Shown: in pieces, positions 14,997-23,181 of the stretch | How positions within the stretch are numbered: position 1 is the first letter of the stretch | Layout: every line of letters starts with the position of its first letter | Source of the DNA: Maricaulis sp034670125 | Lineage (GTDB): Bacteria > Pseudomonadota > Alphaproteobacteria > Caulobacterales > Maricaulaceae | Direction of reading: 5' to 3' | DNA: 64,000 bases | Assembly (NCBI RefSeq): GCF_034670125.1 | Contig: NZ_JAXMOC010000005.1 | Span: 124,001 to 188,000 of the forward strand | Notes under the pieces: model-generated | Seen by the model: the letters and a program-made list of their open reading frames with translations, nothing else | Databases searched by the model: none | Told to the model about the DNA's origin: nothing | Program-made: the position numbers and the translations under genes

Positions 14997-16112
14997 CTAC
15001 AGCTTCTCGACAAACACCGTACCGGCCGAATAACCCGCTCCGAAAGAGCAGATCAGGCCCTTCTCGCCGGTCTCGAAACCGTCGTGATGGCGATGGAAGG
15101 CGACCAGTGAGCCAGCGCCCGCCGTATTGGCGAACTCGTCCAGGATGACCGGCGCTTCGTCTTCGGTGAAGTCGCGTCCGAAGACCTTCTTGGCCACCAT
15201 CATGTTCATGTTGATATTGGCCTGGTGCAGCCAGAGGCGTTTCATCTGGTCCGGCCTGAGGCCGAAATTGCCCAGGTCGGTGAGGATCATCTCGGCGACC
15301 ATCGGGCAGACTTCTTTGAAGACCTTGCGGCCCTCCTGCACGAAATAGCGGTCTTCAAAGGCCGGCTCCGGCTCCTCTGACGCATTGAGGAAACCGAAAT
15401 TCGAGCGGATATTGTTGGAGAACCTGGTCATCAGATTGCGACCGATGATCTTCCAGCCATCGCCGCCGGCAACATCCTCATGCTCGATCAGCATGGCCAC
15501 GGCGACATCGCCGAAGATGAAATGGCTGTCGCGATCGCGGAAATTGAGTTGCGGCGTGGTGATTTCCGGTGTCACCACCAGAACCGACTTGGCCATGCCG
15601 GTCTCGATCATGTTGACCGCATTGATGATGCCGAACGTGCCCGAGGAACAGGCCACTGTCATGTCAAAGCCGAAGCCCTCAATGCCCAACGCGTCCTGGA
15701 TCTCGATCGCCATCGAGGGGTAGGTGCGCTGCATCGAGGTCGCCGAGCAGATCACCGCGTCGACATCGGCAGCCTCGCGACCGGCGGCTTTCAGGGCGTC
15801 CTTCGCGGCGGCGACACCGGCCTCTGCCATCACCGACAGGGCGTCATTGGGGCGCGGTTCGGCGCGCGGGCGCATGCGGGTGATGTCCAGCACGCCCGCC
15901 TTGTCGATCGAATAGCGCGACTTGATGCCCGAGGCTTTTTCGATGAAGCCGGAGGAGGAGGGGTTTTTTGCCTCGACGGCGCCGCGCTCGATGGCGTCGG
16001 CATGTTCGGCGTTGAAGTGCTCAACATAGGCGTTGTAGCAGGCGACGAGTTCGTCGTTGGAGATGGACTCGTCTGGCGTCCAAAGACCGGTCGACCGGAT
16101 TACCGCGCTCAT
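14997..16112 (-). CDS. 3-oxoacyl-ACP synthase III-like ketosynthase (copy 2)
   Basis: Second member of the same subfamily as the gene at 11917. The triad is Cys155 in MTVACSSGTF, His in WLHQANINM and Asn in DEFANTAGAGS. It shares the N-terminal insertion SISNDELVACYNAYVEHFNA and the SGFIEKASGIKSRY block with copy 1 and with PA3286-like enzymes. The frame opens at a GTG at 16121, but the ATG at 16112 has GGAG at suitable spacing and is preferred, giving 371 residues. The two copies differ substantially, so they have probably specialised for different acyl primers rather than arising by recent duplication. Confidence 0.92.
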   Translation of the reverse strand: MSAVIRSTGLWTPDESISNDELVACYNAYVEHFNAEHADAIERGAVEAKNPSSSGFIEKASGIKSRYSIDKAGVLDITRMRPRAEPRPNDALSVMAEAGVAAAKDALKAAGREAADVDAVICSATSMQRTYPSMAIEIQDALGIEGFGFDMTVACSSGTFGIINAVNMIETGMAKSVLVVTPEITTPQLNFRDRDSHFIFGDVAVAMLIEHEDVAGGDGWKIIGRNLMTRFSNNIRSNFGFLNASEEPEPAFEDRYFVQEGRKVFKEVCPMVAEMILTDLGNFGLRPDQMKRLWLHQANINMNMMVAKKVFGRDFTEDEAPVILDEFANTAGAGSLVAFHRHHDGFETGEKGLICSFGAGYSAGTVFVEKL

Positions 16113-16273
16113 AAACTTCACTCCGAAACGGGCATGTCAGGGCGCGCAACTTAGTGGCTGCACCAAGGCCCGTCACCTGCACAGCTGCGCATGCCTGCCC
16201 TGCGGGGCTTTGACGACGGGGCGGAGCAATGCGAGACCTTGGTTTCAAGTCATTGGTTCGGGGAGATTGATCC

Positions 16274-17380
16274 ATGAAGACACGCGCCGCCGTTGCCTTT
16301 GAAGCGGGCAAGCCGCTTGAAATCGTCGAGGTTGACCTGGAGGGCCCGAAGGCCGGCGAGGTCCTGGTCGAGATCAAGGCGACCGGGATTTGTCACACGG
16401 ATGAGTTCACCCGCTCCGGTGCCGATCCGGAAGGCGCCTTCCCGGCCATTCTGGGCCATGAGGGTGCCGGCATTGTCCGTGAGATCGGGCCGGGCGTGAC
16501 CGACCTGAAGGTCGGCGACCATGTCATCCCGCTCTACACGGCCGAGTGCCGGACCTGTGAATACTGCCTCAATCCCAAGACCAATCTGTGCCAGCGCGTG
16601 CGCGCCACCCAGGGCCAGGGCGTGATGCCGGACGGCACCTCGCGCTTTTCCTACAAGGGCGAGAAAATCCTGCACTATATGGGCTGTTCGACCTTCTCGA
16701 ACTTCACCGTCCTGCCGGAGATCTCCCTCGCCAAGGTCCGCCAGGACGCGCCCTTCGACAAGATCTGCTATATCGGCTGCGGCGTCACCACCGGCATTGG
16801 CGCGGTGATGTTCACCGCCAAGGTCGAGCCCAATTCCACCGCCGTCGTCTTCGGCCTGGGCGGGATCGGGCTCAATGTCATCCAGGGCCTCAAGCTGATC
16901 GGCGCGAAGCAGATCGTCGGCGTCGACACCAATCCGGCCAAGCAGGCGATTGCCCGCCAGTTCGGCATGACCGATTTCGTCAATCCCAAGGACCACACCG
17001 ACCTGGTCGGCCACCTCGTCGAGCTGACCGGCGGCGGCGCGGATTATTCCTTCGAGTGCATCGGCAATGTCGAGGTCATGCGGGCGGCGCTGGAATGCTG
17101 CCACAAGGGCTGGGGCGAGAGCATCATCATCGGCGTCGCCCCCGCCGGCGCCGAAATCCAGACCCGCCCCTTCCAGCTGGTCACCGGCCGCGTCTGGCGC
17201 GGCTCCGCCTTCGGCGGCGCCAGGGGCCGCACCGATGTGCCCAAGATCGTCGACATGTACATGGAAGGCCGCATCGATATCGACAGCCTGATCACCCACA
17301 AGCTCAAGCTGGACGACATCAACAAGGGGTTCGATTTGATGCATGCCGGGGAAAGTATCCGGGCTGTTGTGGAGTATTAG
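16274..17380 (+). CDS. frmA: S-(hydroxymethyl)glutathione dehydrogenase / class III alcohol dehydrogenase
   Basis: Zinc- and NAD-dependent oxidation of S-hydroxymethylglutathione to S-formylglutathione, the first enzymatic step of glutathione-linked formaldehyde removal. The 368-residue protein shows the catalytic zinc ligands (ATGICHTDEF, GHEGAG and the CGV cysteine), the four-cysteine structural zinc site (ECRTCEYCLNPKTNLC), and the nucleotide-binding VFGLGGIGLNVIQG. Class III features such as the GRTDVPKIVD block are clear. ATG at 16274 has GGGGAGA upstream. The partner hydrolase frmB is 3 kb downstream, separated by a toxin-antitoxin pair and an unrelated gene. Confidence 0.96.
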   Translation: MKTRAAVAFEAGKPLEIVEVDLEGPKAGEVLVEIKATGICHTDEFTRSGADPEGAFPAILGHEGAGIVREIGPGVTDLKVGDHVIPLYTAECRTCEYCLNPKTNLCQRVRATQGQGVMPDGTSRFSYKGEKILHYMGCSTFSNFTVLPEISLAKVRQDAPFDKICYIGCGVTTGIGAVMFTAKVEPNSTAVVFGLGGIGLNVIQGLKLIGAKQIVGVDTNPAKQAIARQFGMTDFVNPKDHTDLVGHLVELTGGGADYSFECIGNVEVMRAALECCHKGWGESIIIGVAPAGAEIQTRPFQLVTGRVWRGSAFGGARGRTDVPKIVDMYMEGRIDIDSLITHKLKLDDINKGFDLMHAGESIRAVVEY

Positions 17381-17381
17381 G

Positions 17382-17882
17382 GTGCGCGCTTTCGCTCCGG
17401 TGTTGACCAGTCTTGTTTTGATCGGTTGCCAGTCGTTGCGACACCCGACGATAGACATTGCCGACGTGGATTGTGGGGCTCTCCTCGCATGGACAGAAGA
17501 GCAAAGTCGCGTAGAGCGAGTAGCGAATTGGGACTGGGACTATCCGGGAGACGTGATCGCTATGAGGGCGAAAATGTCAGTGTGTTCGCCAGAGAGTTGT
17601 ACCATCGATGAGATGGATCGAACCATGTATGCGAGCCTAAGTCGTTATACGCATAGCCTTTCTCTCGGCGAATTTGCCTGGCTTGCGGCGGAATGTGTTG
17701 GCGCGAGGCCATCCGTTAGGTTCGATTCGGATGGCGGTGTGATGCAAGTCGAGGCTCGTGTGACGGCTGGCGAGCGCAGTTTAGAGATTGCGTATTTTGA
17801 GGACCGTTGTGCTTTTGGCGATTGGATCGATGATCCGGGCTGGGCGGGATGCACGTCCTTCCGGGCCAGCGGCCTTCACTGA
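17382..17882 (+). CDS. Small lipoprotein, unknown function
   Basis: Starts at GTG 17382, one base after the frmA stop, giving VRAFAPVLTSLVLIGC, a lipoprotein signal with Cys16. The mature part of about 150 residues contains scattered cysteines (VDCGALLAW, VCSPESCTIDE, DRCAFGDW, AGCTSF). GC is lower than in frmA and no family is recognised. Directly downstream lies a stretch of repeats of families A and B, so the gene sits at the edge of a repeat cluster, as other orphan genes in this window do. Confidence 0.6.
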   Translation: MRAFAPVLTSLVLIGCQSLRHPTIDIADVDCGALLAWTEEQSRVERVANWDWDYPGDVIAMRAKMSVCSPESCTIDEMDRTMYASLSRYTHSLSLGEFAWLAAECVGARPSVRFDSDGGVMQVEARVTAGERSLEIAYFEDRCAFGDWIDDPGWAGCTSFRASGLH

Positions 17883-18010
17883 CTATTTGAGGCGCCGCAA
17901 AGGGCGCGTCTCTACTGGCAAGACGACCGGGTTGTTGAAATCACGTCGGCCTGATTTGTCATTTGAGGCGGGCAGTGTCCGACGATACTCGCGCTCCGGC
18001 GCACACCCCG

Positions 18011-18140
18011 CCATAAACCGCTTGCCGGGGGTTCGCCGGCTCCGCTTCTTCAGGTCAAGGGCGCCGCAGGCGCCGCTTCGCGGTTTCACCCTTGAGCTGA
18101 AGAAACGGAGACGGCCCGCTGGCTGACAAGCGAATTATGG
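18011..18140. repeat. Family A palindromic element, copy A1
   Basis: Outer arms CCATAAACCGCTTG and CAAGCGAATTATGG, inner arms CTTCTTCAGGTCAAGGG and CCCTTGAGCTGAAGAA, and a central GCGCCGCAGGCGCCGCTTCGCGG hairpin region. The order is identical to copies A3 and A5; the inner arms have drifted (CTCCGCTTC instead of ATCCGGTTC). Confidence 0.85.
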
Positions 18141-18202
18141 ACAGTTCTGTGCGCCCGTGGCGCGGGCGAGCGTCGCACGACCTCACGATGGGCGCCTGAC
18201 CG

Positions 18203-18350
18203 GGTCCTTCCCCTTGATGGGGAAGGTGGGCCGGCGCGGAGCGACGGGTCGGAAGGGGTGAAATGCGCCAGCATTCCTGCACCGACTGCCCATCACCCAC
18301 TCCGTCTCGCCCTGCCGGGCGATCCACCTCGCCCATCAAGGGCGAGGACC
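18203..18350. repeat. Family B palindromic element, copy B1
   Basis: Left end GGTCCTTCCCCTTGATGGGGAAGG (a hairpin), then TGGGCCGGCGCGGAGCGACGG; right end CCACCTCGCCCATCAAGGGCGAGGACC (a hairpin). The ends GGTCCT and AGGACC are complementary. The centre carries GGTGAAATGCGCCAGC and CATCACCCACTCCGTC. Confidence 0.88.
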
Positions 18351-18373
18351 TATATTCACCACTCCGCCCCATC

Positions 18374-18383
18374 ATGATATCAT
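18374..18383. promoter_or_regulatory. Possible autoregulatory operator of the toxin-antitoxin pair
   Basis: A perfect ATGATATCAT palindrome lies 21-30 bp before the antitoxin ATG, with a further TATCA half-site at 18389. FitAB/VapBC-type pairs usually repress their own promoter through such sites. The assignment is inference. Confidence 0.4.
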
Positions 18384-18403
18384 TCTGCTATCAGGAGGCG
18401 CCC

Positions 18404-18631
18404 ATGGGCCAGGTCATCATTCGCAATCTCGACGATGCGGTTATCGCCAATCTCAAGCGCATGGCGGCGCGGGATGGCAAGTCGCTGGAGCAATTTCTGC
18501 GCGAGGTGCTGGCCGAGCGCAGCAACCGGCCGCGGGAGAGCTTTCTTGAATTCGCGCGGGGTGTCAGTGAGCGGTCGCGCCCGTCTGATATCGACCCAAC
18601 GGACCTGATCCGCGAGGACCGGGACCGTTGA
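18404..18631 (+). CDS. Ribbon-helix-helix antitoxin (FitA/VapB-like)
   Basis: A 75-residue protein starting MGQVIIRNLDDAVIANLKRM, a beta strand followed by two helices, with AARDGKSLEQFLREVLAERS completing the RHH/Arc-like fold of FitA antitoxins. The C-terminal tail is polar and should wrap the toxin. A perfect AGGAGG lies just upstream of the ATG at 18404; upstream in-frame extensions read through family B repeat DNA and are not credible. Its stop overlaps the toxin start. Confidence 0.88.
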   Translation: MGQVIIRNLDDAVIANLKRMAARDGKSLEQFLREVLAERSNRPRESFLEFARGVSERSRPSDIDPTDLIREDRDR

Positions 18632-19056
18632 AGCCGGCCGTGTTCGACGCAAGCGTCGCGGTGAAGGCCCTTTTGGCGGTCCCCGGTCACGACGCGGCGC
18701 TGATAGCCATCGGGCGCTACGCCATGGTGGCGCCGGCGTTTATCGTGACTGAAGTCGCCAATGTGATCTGGAAGTATTTTCGGCGCGGCGACATAGACCT
18801 TGCCACAAGCCTTGATGTGGTCCGCAATTTCTCCGGATATCCGGATCTGCGCCCCGATACAGGCTTGCATGTCGAGGCCATCTCCCTTGCGACCCGGTTT
18901 GAGCACCCGGTCTATGATTGCCTCTACCTTGCCCTGGCGCGGGACAAGTGTTTGCCGCTGATCTCCGCTGACACGCGCATGCTCACCCTCGCTCGCGACC
19001 GCCTGGGCCTTGAAACCATTCCGCTCGACAACATGAATCCGCAGCCTGCGCCGTGA
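18628..19056 (+). CDS. PIN-domain ribonuclease toxin (VapC/FitB-like)
   Basis: PIN-domain RNase of 142 residues with the four acidic residues of the active site: Asp7 in VFDASVAVK, Glu42 in VTEVANVIW, Asp97 in VYDCLYLALA and Asp115 in ISADTRML. Such toxins cleave tRNA or rRNA when the antitoxin is degraded. The start is a TTG at 18628 overlapping the antitoxin TGA; no better start exists and coupled translation is usual. The pair sits between the two formaldehyde genes, behind repeats of families A and B, suggesting it was inserted there. Confidence 0.9.
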   Translation: MKPAVFDASVAVKALLAVPGHDAALIAIGRYAMVAPAFIVTEVANVIWKYFRRGDIDLATSLDVVRNFSGYPDLRPDTGLHVEAISLATRFEHPVYDCLYLALARDKCLPLISADTRMLTLARDRLGLETIPLDNMNPQPAP

Positions 19057-19068
19057 CGCAGCTGCCGG

Positions 19069-20259
19069 TCAGGGCGCGTCCTCACCGGTTTCCGGATCCG
19101 CCAACACAGCCTCGACGCTGACCAGTTCGATATCGTGCATCTGGTCGAGATAGGCGTCGAAATAGGCCTTGTGGGAGGCGCCGACGATGACCAGGACGCG
19201 GGCGCCGGGCTGGTTGCCGGCGGCTTCGACGACATTGGCCGCCATGCGCAGGCCGCGCACCTGCCACCAGGCCACGTATTGCCGCGCGACGGCCTGCTCG
19301 TCGGGTGTCGCAGCGGCCCGCCCGAAATCGCCCTCGATGACATAGCGCTGATAGGGCTCGCTGTTTAGGAAGCGATAGCCGTCCAGCACGGCTCCTGCGG
19401 AACCGATATAGGTCTCGCGGGCCGCCGCCATGTCGGCATCAAGCGGGTGGTCGGCCTGCCAGACCGACTGGATGACCGGGCCCAGCTCCGGCGGCGCCAG
19501 CACCTGGATGAAGTCGGCGGAATGGTCGTCCATGGCGGCCAGCTGTTCCAGATCCAGGACGCGGGCCAGGCGCAGGGCAATCAGGTTGTTCTCGTTGCGC
19601 GAGGTCAGCATGGAATCGAGCCGCTCGCGCAAGGCGTCAGTGACGCCGTCGGCCGCGATCCGCTCGTCGGGGTCCAGCCGGGACCATTGCAAAGCGGCAG
19701 ACCAGGGCTCGCCGGCGCCGAAGAAACGCAGGGCCAGTTGCCGCCGGTCGCCGGCGGTCGGCTGGTCCGGCCATTCCGACAGTGTGGTCAGGACGGCGAG
19801 GGCGGCGTCCGGCTGTCCCATCTGCAGGCTGTCGAGCGCCGGGGCAGGGTCATGGCAATAGCCGTCGGCGACGCCCGGATAGAGATTGCCATAGCGGCGC
19901 AGCGTGTCGCAGGTCCGCCCGCCCACGGCCTCGATCGCAATGATGTCCGGCGACCAGTCGCCGAGGCGGCGGACCAGCAGGTCGAGATGGTCTGGCGTGA
20001 ATGCGGCTTCAGGCAGCGCGTCGAGATGGGGCGTGCCCAGCACCAGCACCCGCGTCGGCTCCCCGCCCAGCCTGGCCTGCACGCCTGAAAAATCGATCAA
20101 TGGCGCCGCCCCGGTGCGGGCAAAGACCGGCGATCCGGCCAGGGATGGCGTGGTCTCGGCGCTGGCAGGCAAGTCAACCTGCCGGGTGCCGTTGGAATAG
20201 GCATACAGGGCGCCAACGGTCAGCGCGGTCGCGGCCAGTAGTGTCACGGTCAGTCTCAT
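19069..20259 (-). CDS. Envelope protein of the DUF5694 / TraB-like group
   Basis: From ATG 20259, preceded by GAGGGGGG, a 396-residue protein with an N-terminal hydrophobic anchor or signal (MRLTVTLLAATALTVGALYA). The block RVLVLGTPHLDALPEAAFTPDHLDLLVRRL and the late ARVLVIVGASHKAYFDAYL match the pattern of DUF5694 proteins, distantly like TraB/GumN. Frame extension to 20505 would overlap the start of frmB on the other strand and lacks family character. Function unknown. It converges on the PIN toxin gene with 12 bp between the stops. Confidence 0.7.
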   Translation of the reverse strand: MRLTVTLLAATALTVGALYAYSNGTRQVDLPASAETTPSLAGSPVFARTGAAPLIDFSGVQARLGGEPTRVLVLGTPHLDALPEAAFTPDHLDLLVRRLGDWSPDIIAIEAVGGRTCDTLRRYGNLYPGVADGYCHDPAPALDSLQMGQPDAALAVLTTLSEWPDQPTAGDRRQLALRFFGAGEPWSAALQWSRLDPDERIAADGVTDALRERLDSMLTSRNENNLIALRLARVLDLEQLAAMDDHSADFIQVLAPPELGPVIQSVWQADHPLDADMAAARETYIGSAGAVLDGYRFLNSEPYQRYVIEGDFGRAAATPDEQAVARQYVAWWQVRGLRMAANVVEAAGNQPGARVLVIVGASHKAYFDAYLDQMHDIELVSVEAVLADPETGEDAP

Positions 20260-20449
20260 GCTGTCCCCCCTCGTCAGACATTTGTGTGAGCCCTCGACAG
20301 CCAAGCTGAACGCGTCCGCCAACGCAATCTCGGGTGAGGGAAAACCGGGGCAGATCGCGAAAACTTGAACGCGGGTTGCGCGATATTTGCCGGGACGGCG
20401 GAGTGGCGTATGTCTTCTGCCAAGCAGACAGGAAGGATTGCCCCGCCTC

Positions 20450-21307
20450 ATGACCCTGACCCCCGATATCACGATGGTGTCCACCTGGACCTCCTTCGGC
20501 GGCACGCTGTCCGTCCATGACCATGACAGTGAGGCCTGCCGCGGGCCGATGCGTTTCGCGGTCTATACGCCGCCCCAGGCCAAGGATGGTCCGGTGCCGG
20601 TGGTCTGGTTCCTCTCCGGGCTGACCTGCAACTGGTCGAATGTGATGGAAAAATCCGGCCTCCAGCGTGTCGCAAGCGAGTTGGGTCTGATGGTTGTGGC
20701 GCCGGATACCTCACCGCGCGGCGAGGATGTGGCCGATGATGCGGGGTATGATCTGGGGCAGGGCGCCGGCTTCTATGTCGACGCAACGACCCATCCGTGG
20801 GCGCCGCATTTCCAGATGGAGACCTATATCGCACACGAGCTGCCGGCCCTGGTCGGCTCGCAATTTCCGGCCGACATGGAGCGTCAGGGCATCATGGGCC
20901 ATTCCATGGGCGGGCATGGCGCGCTGACGCTCAATTTGCGTCTGCCCGGCCGCTTTGCCTCGGTCTCGGCCTTCGCGCCCATCGTCGCGCCGACGCAAGT
21001 GCCCTGGGGGCAAAAGGCGCTGAAAGCCTATCTCGGTGATGAGTGCCCGGCCTGGGGTGAGCATGATGCCTGCGAGCTGGTGAAGCGCCAGCCGACCGAC
21101 CAGATGATCCTGATCGACCAAGGCGAGGCCGACCAATTCCTCGACGAGCAATTGCGCCCGGACCTGTTCGAGGCAGCCTGCCGGGAAGCCGGCCAGCCGG
21201 TCACCGTCCGCCGCCATCCCGGCTATGACCATTCCTACTGGTTCATCGCCAGCTTCATCGAGGATCATCTGCGCCATCACGCCAAGGCGCTGGGCGTCGG
21301 CGACTGA
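20450..21307 (+). CDS. frmB: S-formylglutathione hydrolase
   Basis: Hydrolyses S-formylglutathione to formate and glutathione, completing the FrmA pathway. The esterase D signature is full: the oxyanion/early block WFLSGLTCNWSNVMEKSGLQR, the nucleophile elbow GHSMGGHGAL near residue 147, the acidic residue in LIDQGEADQFL and the histidine in YDHSYWFIASF. Length (285) is normal. ATG 20450 follows GGAAGG; an internal ATG at 20474 is an alternative. It is separated from frmA by 3 kb of accessory genes, and its own promoter must lie in the 190 bp after the divergent DUF5694 gene. Confidence 0.95.
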   Translation: MTLTPDITMVSTWTSFGGTLSVHDHDSEACRGPMRFAVYTPPQAKDGPVPVVWFLSGLTCNWSNVMEKSGLQRVASELGLMVVAPDTSPRGEDVADDAGYDLGQGAGFYVDATTHPWAPHFQMETYIAHELPALVGSQFPADMERQGIMGHSMGGHGALTLNLRLPGRFASVSAFAPIVAPTQVPWGQKALKAYLGDECPAWGEHDACELVKRQPTDQMILIDQGEADQFLDEQLRPDLFEAACREAGQPVTVRRHPGYDHSYWFIASFIEDHLRHHAKALGVGD

Positions 21308-21313
21308 GCGAGA

Positions 21314-21461
21314 GGTCCTCGCCCTTGATGGGCGAGGTGGCTGGACGCGTAGCGGCCAGACGGAGTGGGTGCGGGTGGTTGGTGCCGGAGCGCTGGCGCG
21401 TTTCACCCGATCCGACCCGAGGCTGCGCCTCGGCCCACCTTCCCTTGTCTGGGGAAGGACC
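21314..21461. repeat. Family B palindromic element, copy B2
   Basis: Begins GGTCCTCGCCCTTGATGGGCGAGG six bases after the frmB stop and ends CCCACCTTCCC..GGGGAAGGACC. Same internal words as B3 and B5: GGAGTGGGTG, CGCGTTTCACCC and CGACCCGAGGC. It may serve as the 3-prime structure of the frmB transcript. Confidence 0.88.
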
Positions 21462-21473
21462 TGACGCTCTCCC

Positions 21474-21716
21474 CTAGAGCGGATCGCGGCGGTAATCATC
21501 CGGATTTTCGACCCGGTGACGCGGCCGCATCTCCACATCACCATCGCCGTCATCGCAGATCCATTCACCGGGCGCGGCCGGGTCGTGCGGTCCGGCGGGA
21601 CGACACTCGCCGGCGCCCATCTCGGCGGCGGAGGGCAGATTGGGATCGCGCCCCTTTTCCAGCCAGGCGCAGCCGGGCAGGAATGAGGCGGACAGAAGTA
21701 GCAGGATGATGCGCAT
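21474..21716 (-). CDS. Small lipoprotein, unknown function
   Basis: ATG 21716 gives MRIILLLLSASFLPGC, a short lipoprotein signal with lipobox LPGC and Cys16. The mature part is about 65 residues, with ECRPAGPHDPAAPGEWICDD (two cysteines) followed by an acidic and Arg-rich tail. No family recognised. The longer upstream frame adds Arg-rich residues ahead of the signal and is unlikely. Confidence 0.6.
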   Translation of the reverse strand: MRIILLLLSASFLPGCAWLEKGRDPNLPSAAEMGAGECRPAGPHDPAAPGEWICDDGDGDVEMRPRHRVENPDDYRRDPL

Positions 21717-21803
21717 GACAACGCTCCGATGCGGGCTCCCCAGCCGACGCATGGGTTGAGTTTATCCGGTCCGCGCGGGCGGGCAAGACCGGCCTGATCC
21801 GGC

Positions 21804-22076
21804 ATGGACAAGCGGCGGGGCAATGGCTCTAATCGGCGCGGGCAGGCAGGAACGGCCCGCCATCAAAGGGGAAATCATGCTGACACGCGCATTGACGGCC
21901 GCACCGATGGCCGCAACGCAACGGCTACCATCCCCATCAACCGTCGCGACTGCGAAGCGCAACCCGGCACCATGATCTGGCACCATGACAGCCAGGTCGG
22001 CGGCCAGTCCTGTGACGCCTCGCGGACGGAGTGCCTGGTTGTCTGCGGGAGCGAGGCCGTGCTGGAGAGTTGGTAG
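21804..22076 (+). CDS. Doubtful small ORF with cysteines in its C-terminal half
   Basis: A 90-codon frame whose second half (NATATIPINRRDCEAQPGTM, then a Cys-rich stretch) looks protein-like, while the first half is Arg/Gly-rich and looks non-coding. A good ribosome-site-like AAAGGGGAAATC precedes an ATG at 21877, but that ATG is in a different frame that stops after 32 codons. Either the gene has suffered a frameshift or nothing is encoded here. Confidence 0.25.
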   Translation: MDKRRGNGSNRRGQAGTARHQRGNHADTRIDGRTDGRNATATIPINRRDCEAQPGTMIWHHDSQVGGQSCDASRTECLVVCGSEAVLESW

Positions 22077-22135
22077 GGGCGTCCGGGGGGATGCCGGAAA
22101 AGCCGAAAGACAGGCGCCCACGCGCGCAGCTTGAC

Positions 22136-22266
22136 CCATAAAACCCTTGTCAGCCAGCGGGCCGTATCCGGTTCTTGAGGTCAAGGGCGGCGCAGCCGCC
22201 GCTTCGCGGGTGTCCCCTTGAGCTCAAGAAGCGGATACGGCTAACTCCCGGCAAGGGGATTAAGGT
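22136..22266. repeat. Family A palindromic element, copy A2 (inverted)
   Basis: Reads CCATAAAACCCTTGTCAGCC, then GGGCCGTATCCGGTTCTTG...CAAGGGCGGCGCAGCCGCCGC...CCCCTTGAGCTCAAGAAGCGGATACGGC and CGGCAAGGGG. This is the opposite orientation to A1, A3 and A5, judged from the TGTCAGCCAGC end being on the left. A CTCAAG/CTTGAG variant replaces CTTCAG. Confidence 0.82.
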
Positions 22267-22329
22267 GGAAAGTGCGCCTGTGGCTCGAGCGGGTAGGGTT
22301 CAGGCGGGTGGTGATTTCAGGCACGCCTC

Positions 22330-22446
22330 ACCACCGTCATCCCCCGGTGGCCGCGCAGCGGACATTCGGGGGGCCTCGACAATGACGTCGACCGGGTGGA
22401 CGAGGTCCCCCCCGGATCACGGCCCTGCCGTGACGGTGGGATGACG
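22330..22446. repeat. Palindromic unit with CGTCATCCC / GGGATGACG ends (family E)
   Basis: CACCACCGTCATCCCCC on the left and GACGGTGGGATGACG on the right are complementary, with GTGGCCGCGCAGCGGAC and GACGAGGTCCCCCCCGGATC between. A unit with the same CATCCC/GGGATGAC ends is at 56035. Family membership is tentative. Confidence 0.5.
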
Positions 22447-22490
22447 ATTGAAAAAGGGCGGCTCAGGCTCTGCGCGGATCCGGAGCGCTC

Positions 22491-23069
22491 CTACCGCACC
22501 AGCGCTTTCACCGCGTCATGCCGCGGGCAGGTCACTTCATGGTCATTGACCATGCCGACCGCTTCCATGAAGGCGTAGACAATCGTCGGGCCGACGAACT
22601 TGAAGCCGCGCTTTTTCAGGTCTTTCGAGATCGTTTCTGACAGCGCCGTCTTGGTCGGCACGTCCGCCAGGCTGGCATAGCTGTTCTGGATCGGCTCGCC
22701 GCCGACGAAAGCCCAGAGATAATCCGCGAAATCCTCGCCGTTTTCGCGCATGGCGATATAGGCCTTCGCATTGCCGATGGCGGCGTCGATCTTGGACTTC
22801 GAGCGGATGATGCCGGGATCGGCCAGCAGGCGTTCGCGGTCGGTATCGGTATAGGCGGCGATCCGGTCCGGGTCGAAACCGTCGAAGGCGAGACGCATGG
22901 TGTCGCGCTTGCGCAATATGGTGATCCAGGCGAGGCCGGCCTGGAAGCCGTCCAGCATCAGTTTTTCCCACAGGGCGCGGGGATTGTATTCCGGCACGCC
23001 CCATTCGGTGTCGTGGTAGTGGGCATAGATCGGGTCGGGCGTATTCACCCAGGCGCAGCGCTGGTTCAT
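22491..23069 (-). CDS. tag: DNA-3-methyladenine glycosylase I
   Basis: Base-excision repair enzyme removing 3-methyladenine from alkylated DNA. ATG 23069 gives MNQRCAWVNTPDPIYAHYHD, then TEWGVP, the Tag N-terminus with its zinc cysteine. The downstream blocks LMLDGFQAGLAWITILRKRD, YLWAFVGGEPI and GFKFVGPTIVYAFMEAVGMVNDH are standard, and a late CPRHDA supplies the second zinc-site half. 192 residues, normal length. It lies between two repeat units, families E and B. Confidence 0.96.
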   Translation of the reverse strand: MNQRCAWVNTPDPIYAHYHDTEWGVPEYNPRALWEKLMLDGFQAGLAWITILRKRDTMRLAFDGFDPDRIAAYTDTDRERLLADPGIIRSKSKIDAAIGNAKAYIAMRENGEDFADYLWAFVGGEPIQNSYASLADVPTKTALSETISKDLKKRGFKFVGPTIVYAFMEAVGMVNDHEVTCPRHDAVKALVR

Positions 23070-23181
23070 GGACGGGTCCTTGTCACAATCCCTGCACTCG
23101 ACCGCGAACCGGCCTGCTTGCCAAGCTGTCGCGGCAGGCCCTGCTGACAGTATCATGGCAGGAGGGTGAAAAACGGGCTCC

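Noticed and set aside
14723..15013. Minus-strand 96-codon frame in the amtB downstream interval
   Set aside because: Cys/His/Arg-rich with no start signal; the 29-residue frame in another phase is more plausible.
21762..22184. Minus-strand 140-codon frame near the small lipoprotein
   Set aside because: It overlaps repeat A2 and has no start context or family features.
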